DNA of 64,000 nucleotides from assembly GCF_017352135.1 (NCBI RefSeq), contig NZ_CP071456.1, forward strand, positions 358,828 through 422,827, read 5' to 3'. Position 1 is the stretch's first letter, and every line of letters begins with the position of its first letter. Source of the stretch: Rhizobium lentis. GTDB lineage: Bacteria; Pseudomonadota; Alphaproteobacteria; Rhizobiales; Rhizobiaceae. Shown in pieces: positions 1 through 8,870 of this stretch. Position numbers and translations under genes: made by a program. A model generated the notes under the pieces. That model had not been told where the DNA came from, did no database searches, and saw only the letters and a program-made list of their open reading frames with translations.

Positions 1-789
1 GTGGTCGATCGCTTGCCTGGTGGCGACGTAGAGCAGCAGAGATACCTCGTAGTAATCAGGGTTGATCAGGTCACCCTCATAGATCCGCTCATAAATCTTC
101 TTGATCTTGCCTTTGAATTTACGCTCTTCGGCATCATATCGAATATACGTATTGCCACTTCCTGAGAAATCATCCACAAGCCAGATGAGGCTGAAACGTT
201 CCTTGTCACCAGAACTAGTGGGACTAGACGGAATGAAGTTGCCGTTTGTCAGAGATTTGCGAAGCTCTGACAGCATGTCTTCCGCCTTCGCGTCTCCGAG
301 TTCATAGGCCTGCCAGATCTGTTCATTGCTGATCGCGCCATTGCTGGCACGTCGGAGTTCGTTCGTATGCGCGCCGTCGCTCAAACCAAGATAGAGAGAG
401 CGGATTCTTAGCTCCTCGAAACGGCGGTGTCTCGCTAACGCGGCAACCTTGTAGGCTGCTATCTCGTTTTCCTCGGCGACAAGTCGAAGTCGATCTTGCA
501 CGATCACATCGGGATAGGACAGCTTGACGAGGTGTGAAATCTCGCGCTCCGAGATGAAAATCAGCCTGTCGCGAACCAATCCGAGCGCTACCGGCCGGTC
601 GGCCTTGTCAAATTGGTTGAGCCAAAGGGCGAGGCTTTCGACGAACTGCTTCCCCGGTCCGAACCGTTGATAGTGATTGTATTTGTAATCCGCCAGCAAT
701 TGCAAAATAGAAGCATTTTGCCCCACGACTTCGGGATCCTTCCAGTCCATCACTTGGGCAAGAAGGGCCTGCGCATTGATGTCTTTCAT
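1..789 (-). CDS. Phosphoribosyltransferase-like protein, C-terminus beyond the window
   Basis: Last gene of a three-gene minus-strand cassette. The start codon overlaps the stop of the SIS-HAD gene (ATGA at 786-789), and the frame stays open for 263 codons to the window edge, so the protein is incomplete. The N-terminal 200 residues are helical and charged and I do not recognise them. At residues 205-214 it reads VDDFSGSGNT, preceded by hydrophobic LIWL. This matches the PRPP/ribose-phosphate loop of type I phosphoribosyltransferases (hydrophobic strand, two acidic residues, then small and Gly residues ending in Thr). It resembles divergent PRTase-like proteins reported in bacterial conflict systems (family assignment from memory). 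Substrate unknown. The fold call is moderately sure; function is inference from neighbours. Confidence 0.72.
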   Translation of the reverse strand, partial: MKDINAQALLAQVMDWKDPEVVGQNASILQLLADYKYNHYQRFGPGKQFVESLALWLNQFDKADRPVALGLVRDRLIFISEREISHLVKLSYPDVIVQDRLRLVAEENEIAAYKVAALARHRRFEELRIRSLYLGLSDGAHTNELRRASNGAISNEQIWQAYELGDAKAEDMLSELRKSLTNGNFIPSSPTSSGDKERFSLIWLVDDFSGSGNTYIRYDAEERKFKGKIKKIYERIYEGDLINPDYYEVSLLLYVATRQAIDH

Positions 790-2723
790 TCTTCCTCACC
801 GGAAAGAAACAATCTGAAACTCCCGTCGCCGGAGGTCTGCATGCGAGATAGATACCACAAGGTTGCATCGACATCTCTCTTAAACCGCGGCGCCAACTTC
901 CAGCCGCGGTCGAGGCGTCGCGACGGTAGATCAACGCTCAAGGAGAAGCGGTGCTGCAGTAAAGATGAGTCGTTACCCGGCCAAGCACCAAGATCCCCCA
1001 TGGTAATGATCTCGTAGGGATCGATTCGATCGCGTTGGACGATATCGGCGACGACATGCGATTTGCTGACGCCGCTCGCCAAAATATCAACGGAGTGTTT
1101 ACTTCGCAAAATAATGCCGGTCTCAAGCCCCGATTGCTTCATTGCGTCAGTAACAACGAACCACATGTCCTCGGTGCTAACGCCGTTCTCGAAGCGCACG
1201 CTCAATTGAAAGGGTGGGTTTTCCCGGACAAGGTGAATTGGCACGCCGCATGACTTCAGACCAGTCACGACCCGCTTGGCGTGAATAAGAAAGTCGCTCA
1301 ACTCAGACTGTGCAGGTGGACGGTGACCGAGCTCACCGATCCAACCACCATTATACAGCCCCAGCCGGATTCTGGGCCAGATTGACATATCAAAAATCGG
1401 TTCAAAGCGTTCAGCAATGGAGCCGCCCCTTCCTGAGGCAATGCCGATCATGATACCCGCCTCGGCCAGACGCCGGAGATGCGCGCAAATCGCCTCTGGT
1501 GGCGGTGTATCCAACGCATTTGAACTGCACAGCGTACCATCATAGTCGAAGACAACTGCACGGAACTTCTGGTTTTCCAGCGACGCCTCTGCCTCCAATC
1601 GCGCGCGCCGAATTTTCCCGCTACTGCGCCGGCTGGGCCATCTGGCGCCAAGAACCTCGTATTTGGAATGTTCGCCTCGAATTCGCTCTTCGTCTGGAGG
1701 AGGGACCAGCTCTCCCAGCTTCGCATAGTACAGTTTCCGGCCAAGTTCGGAGAGGGGAGGCCTGGCAATGTTCTTGCCGGCCGCATTGGCCACTTTAGAC
1801 ACCAGATGCATACCACCCAATAAGCCGGCGATTAAGTCCGGGGGAGTGGATCCATTGAGGGGCATTTCGAACGTCGCGACCTCATCGGGAACTTGCGCAC
1901 GCATATCTTGCCAAAGCCCTCCAACGCTCGGCTCGGTAATCACCAGGAGGGCCGTGTCCTTGGATCGTTCGGTGAGCCAAAGGTGTCGCCCGTGCGCAAA
2001 GGAACGGAAGTCGGCCAGTTGAATGAAAAGCAGTGCAGATTCCGCAAACCGCGATTCAAGGTCCTCGGCGATTGGCCGAAGACGCGGAGAGAAGACGATT
2101 ATTACACTCCTTCGCGCGACGGCTTCACTGGCAAACTCGGACGCGCTCTCCACCCATTCGAAGAGCGATAGCTGATCGAATCGAATGTCGGACATCCTGA
2201 AAAAATCAGGAGGACCATCTTGATCTAATTCACCAAATGCCCGTGCGATTAAAGAGGCGCTCAAAGCAAGGCTGTTGGTGGCGAGATATCCGTCCTTATG
2301 AGCGAGATCAAACACGTGTGGGGCTACGTCGTTCATTGATCGGACCAGATCCATCAATGGGCTGTCCTGTCTGTTGGTAACGACGTGGACAGCCCGTGAA
2401 CTGTGCTGACGTGCTCGCTGCAATGCTTCGAGTATGTCCGGGTTCTTACCTTCTGCCGAAAAAATAAAAATCGGGCTGGTTGAAGCTAACGTAGGGTTGC
2501 AGATAAGTTCAAGCGGAGTAATGGGTCGTGATATACGGCCTGTGTAGGCCTCGTGAAGGCTGCACAGCAGGGAGGCAACTGTATAGGAACCGCCTGAACC
2601 GACGGCGATGACACTCGATTGACTTGCGCCGGCAATCGCCAATTTGAGAGGCTCAATGGAAGCAGCGAGCGCCTTGTCGAGACTCCCTTGCAGTTCTTCA
2701 AGCTCGATTTCATATGGCGTCAT
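786..2723 (-). CDS. SIS domain - HAD phosphatase fusion protein
   Basis: 645 residues with two enzyme-like halves. Residues about 20-330 look like a sugar isomerase (SIS) module: VGSGGSYTVA at 41-50 is the phosphosugar-binding Ser/Gly loop, and a second Rossmann-like strand at 205-211 suggests a tandem SIS repeat. Residues about 385-640 are a Cof-type HAD hydrolase: DYDGT at 393-397 (nucleophile D393 and acid D395), IASGR at 428-432, K554 as motif III Lys, and GD plus ND at 576-585 as motif IV. All HAD catalytic motifs are intact, so phosphatase activity on a phosphosugar or nucleotide is expected. The start overlaps the NADAR stop and the stop overlaps the PRTase-like start, indicating translational coupling. 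The physiological substrate is unknown. Confidence 0.85.
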   Translation of the reverse strand: MTPYEIELEELQGSLDKALAASIEPLKLAIAGASQSSVIAVGSGGSYTVASLLCSLHEAYTGRISRPITPLELICNPTLASTSPIFIFSAEGKNPDILEALQRARQHSSRAVHVVTNRQDSPLMDLVRSMNDVAPHVFDLAHKDGYLATNSLALSASLIARAFGELDQDGPPDFFRMSDIRFDQLSLFEWVESASEFASEAVARRSVIIVFSPRLRPIAEDLESRFAESALLFIQLADFRSFAHGRHLWLTERSKDTALLVITEPSVGGLWQDMRAQVPDEVATFEMPLNGSTPPDLIAGLLGGMHLVSKVANAAGKNIARPPLSELGRKLYYAKLGELVPPPDEERIRGEHSKYEVLGARWPSRRSSGKIRRARLEAEASLENQKFRAVVFDYDGTLCSSNALDTPPPEAICAHLRRLAEAGIMIGIASGRGGSIAERFEPIFDMSIWPRIRLGLYNGGWIGELGHRPPAQSELSDFLIHAKRVVTGLKSCGVPIHLVRENPPFQLSVRFENGVSTEDMWFVVTDAMKQSGLETGIILRSKHSVDILASGVSKSHVVADIVQRDRIDPYEIITMGDLGAWPGNDSSLLQHRFSLSVDLPSRRLDRGWKLAPRFKRDVDATLWYLSRMQTSGDGSFRLFLSGEEE

Positions 2724-3334
2724 TGAGAATCAGCACGCATTTCATTGAGCGACCTATTGTCGAGGGATACTTCATCGCGCCTTAACCACGAATCCTGTTC
2801 GATTAAGCCGTTCGAAATCTCCTCGCGCAGTTCCATAAGCATGACACCTAACATGTTTTTGCCCTTGCCATTGACCTCGCCCCAAAGTCGATTGACAGCG
2901 TTATTCACAGAACCGACTTCAACCAACCTTTTCGTGCCGGTGGAAATCAAGATCTCCGCCAGATCCGGGTGCTGCGTGAACTTCGCCCGCAGGACCGCCC
3001 GCATGCGATCAAATTTTATGTTCGCCCAGTCGGGGACGACGTCCCAGGTATACAGGCCGTGGGCAGCCATGGCAGCAAGTGAAGGACTTGGCGCAGCCTG
3101 GATCCATTCGCGAACGGCAGGTTTGAGTGCCTTTCCGGCTTGATACGCGTGTTCGGAGGTAGGGAAAATCCGTCCTTCAAACTCGATCTCTCGCCGGTAG
3201 AGATTACTCAGCACGCCATAGGGGCGCTCGTTGGCTCGATAGAACGAGATGACACCCGTTGTGTCCACGGAGCCTTTCCGATCAATGTCACCACCGATTT
3301 CTCGCACCTTCGAGGTTGTTCTTGTAGTCCTCAT
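2720..3334 (-). CDS. NADAR family (YbiA-like) N-glycosidase-type protein
   Basis: First gene of the cassette, 204 residues. It carries the NADAR signature: FPTSEHAYQAGKA at 57-69 (E61, H62, Y64, Q65) and WGEVNGKGKNMLG at 151-163, followed by LMELRE. A variable N-terminal tail of about 27 residues precedes the domain. YbiA/NADAR proteins cleave N-glycosidic bonds of ribosylated compounds (riboflavin-pathway intermediates in E. coli), and others act on ADP-ribose adducts in toxin-antitoxin or phage-conflict loci. That is family knowledge; the target here is not known. The ATGA overlap with the SIS-HAD gene implies one transcript. Only one plausible Met start is present and its ribosome-binding site is weak. 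Confidence 0.88.
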   Translation of the reverse strand: MRTTRTTSKVREIGGDIDRKGSVDTTGVISFYRANERPYGVLSNLYRREIEFEGRIFPTSEHAYQAGKALKPAVREWIQAAPSPSLAAMAAHGLYTWDVVPDWANIKFDRMRAVLRAKFTQHPDLAEILISTGTKRLVEVGSVNNAVNRLWGEVNGKGKNMLGVMLMELREEISNGLIEQDSWLRRDEVSLDNRSLNEMRADSQ

Positions 3335-3514
3335 TTCGTCACGACCCTTAACGTCCTCACGTAGAGACTTGATTCCCGGGGAAATCTCGGCCTCTCAGTT
3401 GTCATTTCGCATGCTGATCGTCATGCTCCAATAGGCGCCACGCGAGACTTGAACCTTTTCCCCCGGGTCTTGCAATCGCAAAGTTTAATCAACGCCGAGG
3501 ATGGACGTCACACG

Positions 3515-3934
3515 ATGGAAAAGACTTCCGAACACACCCTTGAGACCGTGCATCGTGATTTGGCATTGGCGAATGCCTACAGACAGGAGTTCATCAAAAC
3601 GCTTATTCTTGTTGCTGGCGCGCTCTTCGCATTTTCAGTTTCTTTTAGGCCGCAACTTCAGCAGCCCGTTTTTTCGTACCTGTTTTGGATTTCGTGGATC
3701 GCTCTGGCCGCTTCGATGGTGGGCGGCTTTGGGCAGCTTGCTGCATGGGAACGGATCTATGCGAGCTACCAGCGTTTCGAGAGGAAGGGCCTAGACGGCG
3801 ATCAATATCGGGACGCGTTAACGAAATGGCGCCGGGTTGCCCTTTTCGTTCAAATGGTAGGGTTTACATTGGGAGTGAGTGCACTCGGCGCCTTTACTGC
3901 ATTCAACCTCTCACACGTCGTTAACAAGAGCTGA
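3515..3934 (+). CDS. Small three-helix membrane protein of unknown function
   Basis: 139 residues from the ATG at 3515; an in-frame start at 3449 would add 22 unconvincing residues. Three hydrophobic segments at about 27-45, 52-75 and 107-130, with a charged N-terminal helix and a charged cytoplasmic-type loop (about 76-106, rich in Arg, Lys and Glu). I do not recognise a family. The gene is divergent from the NADAR cassette with about 180 bases between the starts. Small multi-helix membrane proteins often serve as effectors in conflict systems, but nothing in the sequence proves a link, and it could equally be an ordinary inner-membrane protein. Confidence 0.6.
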   Translation: MEKTSEHTLETVHRDLALANAYRQEFIKTLILVAGALFAFSVSFRPQLQQPVFSYLFWISWIALAASMVGGFGQLAAWERIYASYQRFERKGLDGDQYRDALTKWRRVALFVQMVGFTLGVSALGAFTAFNLSHVVNKS

Positions 3935-4109
3935 CTAATTGGCCTCTATGCATCCGTCATGGCGTTCAGGCATGTCGTCGCGCAAAACTGTCCGCGATTT
4001 TGCGCCACGCGCAAAAGCAATGACCTAAAGCGAATCTGAAAGATCGCTATGCGCTCTAGCGCCGAAACGAGTGTCATTGCCCCTGGGTGACATCTGAAAC
4101 GCCGATGCT

Positions 4110-5006
4110 CTACGCCGCCCGCACCCTGTCCCGACCACTCATCTTCGCATCATAAAGCGCCTGATCCGCCCGCCTATAAAGCTCCGACGCGCTGTCCGTC
4201 GGCACACACGTCGCGATCCCGGCGGAGCACGTGTAGCTGAAGTCGGGCGAGTCCGGCAGCGGTCGGGAGAAGCGGATCACTGTCAGCATGCGTTCGACCA
4301 TGGCAAGCGCGTCCTCCGGCCCGGTGGCCGGCATGACGAGGAGGAATTCTTCGCCGCCGACGCGGCCGAAGCAGTCGTTGCGGCGGACATTCTGATGGAT
4401 GCGGTGGGCGAAATCGCGCAGCACGAGATCGCCGGCGTGGTGGCCGAGCCGGTCGTTGATGTGCTTGAAATTATCGATGTCGAAGACGGCGAGGCAGCCG
4501 CTGCCGCCATGCCGGACAGCGGCCAGCATGTCTTCGACGCGGGCCATGACGAAGCGGCGGTTGGCAACGCCGGTGAGTTCGTCGGTGTAGGAAGCCTTGA
4601 TCGCCTGGTCGCGATCCTGCCGGACGGTGCGGCCGTGCGCTCGGAGACGGGTGATGTCGCTGGCGATGCAGAGCATCCAGCCGTTCTTCTGCACTGCCTC
4701 GGTCATCCACAGCCAGCGGCCGTCGGAAAGATCCGTCTCGAAGGCGCGATAGCCGATCTTGCCTCGGCGCGACTGGGTCGAGCGCAGCCATTCCTCGAAA
4801 TTCTCCGTGCGGATGACGGTGCCGCGGCCGAGATGAAAATTGCGCCGCATCAGATCCGGCCAGAGCGGCGTTTCCTCCGGCTCGATGAAATAGGCCGAGC
4901 GGAAGGCGCTGTTGGCATAGCGCAGCCGGTCATCCCCATCGTAGAGCGCCATCAGCGTTTCGGTCTGTGCGGAAAGGTTGAGAAGCTGTTCGATGAGTGC
5001 GTCCAT
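4110..5006 (-). CDS. Diguanylate cyclase with N-terminal PAS-like sensor
   Basis: 298 residues from ATG 5006; in-frame starts further upstream reach 5078. Residues about 8-125 look like a PAS fold (LYDGDDRLRYANSAF near 21-35, closing with a short helix before the catalytic domain). Residues about 138-298 are a GGDEF domain: TDELTGVANRR, FDIDNF (metal and GTP binding), and GGEEF at 217-221 as the active site. RRND at 208-211 is an RxxD allosteric I-site, so feedback inhibition by c-di-GMP is likely. No transmembrane segment or signal peptide is seen, so the enzyme should be cytosolic. It makes c-di-GMP from two GTP. The gene stands alone. Confidence 0.9.
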   Translation of the reverse strand: MDALIEQLLNLSAQTETLMALYDGDDRLRYANSAFRSAYFIEPEETPLWPDLMRRNFHLGRGTVIRTENFEEWLRSTQSRRGKIGYRAFETDLSDGRWLWMTEAVQKNGWMLCIASDITRLRAHGRTVRQDRDQAIKASYTDELTGVANRRFVMARVEDMLAAVRHGGSGCLAVFDIDNFKHINDRLGHHAGDLVLRDFAHRIHQNVRRNDCFGRVGGEEFLLVMPATGPEDALAMVERMLTVIRFSRPLPDSPDFSYTCSAGIATCVPTDSASELYRRADQALYDAKMSGRDRVRAA

Positions 5007-5255
5007 ACCGAACCCTGTCTGGTTGCCCTGGCATGACATGGCGCAGAAATCCCACGAGAAAAGAGCCGGCGGCAGCAAGCAAAGGCGCCTTCGGTGATTC
5101 CGGAGATATCAACGAGACGGCCTCGCGGGGGCGCTGCCCAAGAATTGTAGGCGATAAACGCTGGAGTAGCAAATTCGCACGCTTCGCGCAGCGGATACCG
5201 CGCTGATGCGGATCGCCCTCACTGTTGGACGTGCGCGGATTGCCCGCGATGTGTG

Positions 5256-6043
<788 letters not shown>

Positions 6044-6069
6044 CGGAAACTCCTGTCTGGAGCGATATA

Positions 6070-6118
6070 GCGTAACGACATTATCTTTACAAGGATCGTA
6101 AAGATATCGTCGTTACGC
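6070..6118. promoter_or_regulatory. Inverted repeat operator upstream of the toxin-antitoxin pair
   Basis: Two 21-base arms (6070-6090 and 6098-6118) match as inverted repeats at 19 of 21 positions around a 7-base centre. The repeat begins 26 bases upstream of the antitoxin start. RHH antitoxins commonly bind such palindromes to repress their own operon, so this is the likely operator. Binding is inferred, the repeat is seen. Confidence 0.7.
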
Positions 6119-6171
6119 ATTCCGTCATACCGCCGCAGCGCAGGCTTTCCCGACTGGCCGTGCGGCTGCCT

Positions 6172-8247
6172 TTACGGCGTCCTCCCCAAATCCGCCGCGT
6201 CGGCAACAATGGCGGCGGATTCGTCGAGCAGGACGTCTTTCGCCTTCTTCCGGGCATTTTCCATGGCGATATCGGCGCTCAGGCTGCGCTCGTCCGCCTG
6301 CAGGCCATCGTCGCCGGCAGGGCTCTCGTCATCGCCGGCTTCGGCGCGCGCCTTGAACCGCGCCTCGCGCGCCGCCGCTTCCTTGCGGCGTTCGGCCTCG
6401 TTGAGGGAAACCACGCCTTTCTCGCGCTGCGCCTTCAGATCGGCAATGTCCTGCAGCAGACGCTGGAAATCCGGATCGGCCTTGGCCCGCGCGTCGTGGC
6501 GGCTTTGCAGGGCCGGCAGCAAGGCCGTGACATCGCCTTCGGGCGCATATTTTGCAGGCTTGATCTCGGCCCACGGCAGGGCATTGTCATAGCTCGTCTC
6601 GCCGAAATTCGTGGGATCGGACAGTCCGGGCAGGCTGATATCGGGAGTGACGCCGCGCAGCTGCGTCGTGCCGCCGTTGATCCGGAAGAACTGGGCGATC
6701 GTCACCTTCAGCTCGCCGAATTCGGGCTTGCTGTTGTGCACGATCTGGTCGAGATCGACGACCGTCTGAACCGTGCCCTTGCCGAAACTCGGTTCGCCGA
6801 TGATCACGCCCCGGCCGTAATCCTGGATGGCCGCGGCAAAAATCTCCGAGGCCGAGGCCGAGCCGCGGTTGATCAGGACCCCCAACGGGCCGGTCCAGGC
6901 AGGCGTTCTAAGGTCGGCGCTCTTGACCTCGATCTTGCCGTTGCTGGCGCGCTGCTGGACGACCGGGCCCTTGCCGATGAAGAGGCCGGTGAGATCAATA
7001 GCCTCGTCGAGCGAACCGCCGCCATTGTTGCGCAGATCGATGAGCACGCCGTCGACCTTCTCCTCGTTCAGTTCGCCGAGAAGCTTGGCGACGTCGCGGC
7101 TGGCGCTCTTGTAATCCTTGTCGCCCTTGTTCTTGGCTTCGAAATCCTCATAGAAAACCGGCAGGGTGATGATGCCGATCTTGCGGGTGGTCTCGCCCGC
7201 CTTGACGGAAAGCACGGTCTTCCGGGCCGCCTGCTTATCCAGGCTGATCTTGTCGCGCACCAGGCTGATGACGCGATGCACGCCATCGGCGCCGGCATCG
7301 GCCGGCAGAATGTCGAGGCGCACCACGGTGCCCTTTTTGCCGCGGATCATCTGCACGACTTCGTCAAGGCGCGTGCCCACCACCTCCTTGATCGGGCCGT
7401 CCTTGCCTTGGCCGACGCCGGTGATGCGGTCGCCGACGGCGAGCTTGCCGGAGAGCTGCGCCGGCCCGCCGGGCACGAGTTCGCGGATCGTCGTGTAGTC
7501 GTCGCGCTCCTGCAGCACCGCGCCGATGCCGAACAGCGAAAGCTTCATCGAGACGTTGAAATCGACCGAGGCGGCCGCGCCGAAATAGTCCGTATGCGGG
7601 TCGATCGCATTGGAGTAGGCGTCCATGAAGGACTGGAAGACGTCGTCGCTCTTGAACTTGTAGGCGCGCTCGAGCGTGTTTTCATAACGCTTGTCGAGCG
7701 TCTCGCGAATGGCCGCCTCGTCCTTGCCGCCGAGCTTCAACCGCAGCCAGTCGTTCTTGACGCGCTTGCGCCAGAGATCATTGCTCTCGGCCTCCGACTG
7801 CGGCCAGGGCGCCTTGTCGCGCAGCACCGCATACTCTTCCTTGCCGCTGAAATCGAAGCCCTGCTTCAGCAGGCTGCGGGCATAGGTCATGCGGTCGACG
7901 ACGCGGTCCTGATAGGCGTTGAAGATCGCAAAGGGGATCTTGAGGTCCTGCCGCTCTATGGCATCGTCGATCTCGCTGCGGTCGGCCATGAACTTGTCGA
8001 TATCGGCCTGCAGGAAGAGCATGCGGTCCGGATCGAGCGACTTGATGAAGCCGTCCATGACCCTCGCCGACAGGGCGTCGTCGAGCGGAACCGGCTTGTA
8101 GCTGTAGCGGGAGAGAAACTGCGCACTCAACTCGGCGGCCTGCGCCTGCCGCGTCAACGGTTTCAAAGCAGGCGGCGATGCGACCTCGGCATAGGCGGAC
8201 GGGGCGAGTGCAAGAAATGCACCGAGAATAACATAGGCTATGCGCAT
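6172..8247 (-). CDS. prc: Tail-specific (C-terminal processing) periplasmic protease
   Basis: 691 residues, the length of Prc/Tsp rather than short CtpA proteins. A Sec signal peptide (about 1-20, ending AYA) sends it to the periplasm. Then follow the Prc N-terminal helical domain (about 25-220), a PDZ domain (about 230-320, with VPGGPAQLSGKL and VGDRITGVG), the S41 catalytic core, and a lysine-rich C-terminal domain. The catalytic dyad is visible: RGSASASE at 461-468, with S465 as nucleophile by alignment to E. coli Prc, and K490 in PSFGKGTVQ, giving the conserved spacing of 25. It degrades proteins with non-polar C-termini and trims cell-wall enzymes. Single-gene unit; the start is followed directly by a good signal sequence. 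Confidence 0.93.
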   Translation of the reverse strand: MRIAYVILGAFLALAPSAYAEVASPPALKPLTRQAQAAELSAQFLSRYSYKPVPLDDALSARVMDGFIKSLDPDRMLFLQADIDKFMADRSEIDDAIERQDLKIPFAIFNAYQDRVVDRMTYARSLLKQGFDFSGKEEYAVLRDKAPWPQSEAESNDLWRKRVKNDWLRLKLGGKDEAAIRETLDKRYENTLERAYKFKSDDVFQSFMDAYSNAIDPHTDYFGAAASVDFNVSMKLSLFGIGAVLQERDDYTTIRELVPGGPAQLSGKLAVGDRITGVGQGKDGPIKEVVGTRLDEVVQMIRGKKGTVVRLDILPADAGADGVHRVISLVRDKISLDKQAARKTVLSVKAGETTRKIGIITLPVFYEDFEAKNKGDKDYKSASRDVAKLLGELNEEKVDGVLIDLRNNGGGSLDEAIDLTGLFIGKGPVVQQRASNGKIEVKSADLRTPAWTGPLGVLINRGSASASEIFAAAIQDYGRGVIIGEPSFGKGTVQTVVDLDQIVHNSKPEFGELKVTIAQFFRINGGTTQLRGVTPDISLPGLSDPTNFGETSYDNALPWAEIKPAKYAPEGDVTALLPALQSRHDARAKADPDFQRLLQDIADLKAQREKGVVSLNEAERRKEAAAREARFKARAEAGDDESPAGDDGLQADERSLSADIAMENARKKAKDVLLDESAAIVADAADLGRTP

Positions 8248-8479
8248 TCAGTCTTGATCCAATTCTTAATGCCGAGGGTGGATGTGTGAACTAAGTGAGG
8301 CAATTGTGGTTTTTTGGCAAGCAGGGGAGAATTGTTGGCCGGTCAAGCCGGGAAAAAACCATCCGGCCATGAATATTGCGGCGTCGGGCACAGACCGTCC
8401 CACCGGCGCGGCAAAGTTTGGGTTGACCGCTTTCGATGGCGAAGCGACAGTTGATCCGCAGCAAGGCAGGAGGAGCACG

Positions 8480-8779
8480 ATGGACGAGCAAGACCGCTGG
8501 CGCCACATGGCAAGCGCACCGAAAGACGGCAGCCGGATCCTGGTGACGATCCGCGCCTCCGAACAGGGGCCGGCGGAAGTCGACCTCGTCTATTGGTCGC
8601 ATGGCGATCAGTTCGGTGCCGAAGGCTGGCGGGCGTCGGATTCCTCGCCCGGCCACATCATCGAATATGCCGAACCGGAGTTGAAGTGCTGGATGCCGAT
8701 GCCCTCGGCCAACCGCACCTCGATGCCTTCGCCCTGGGAAGGCGACGAAGACGAGCAGCTGGACGGGTCGGGAATTTGA
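8480..8779 (+). CDS. Small conserved hypothetical protein
   Basis: 99 residues from ATG 8480, chosen because an AGGAGG-type ribosome-binding site lies 8-10 bases upstream; a longer in-frame start at 8282 gives an unconvincing N-terminus. The sequence opens with WRHMASAPKDGSRILV, a pattern seen in short rhizobial and phage-related proteins of unknown function (recognition from memory), and ends with an acidic tail. Several Trp residues (WSHGD, GWRASD, CWMPMP) suggest a small compact beta domain. No catalytic motif is evident. Confidence 0.7.
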   Translation: MDEQDRWRHMASAPKDGSRILVTIRASEQGPAEVDLVYWSHGDQFGAEGWRASDSSPGHIIEYAEPELKCWMPMPSANRTSMPSPWEGDEDEQLDGSGI

Positions 8780-8870
8780 AGACTCGGCAGCCACAGAAGA
8801 ATCGTCCTGCGACTTCGGCAAGCCCTGTTCCTGGCGACCGACAAGATCGGCACGGCAGGTGGAGGGCGGT

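Noticed and set aside
6160..8289. Plus-strand open frame of 709 codons
   Set aside because: It is antisense to the whole prc gene, which has a signal peptide, PDZ domain and catalytic dyad. The frame is a GC-rich shadow with low-complexity composition.
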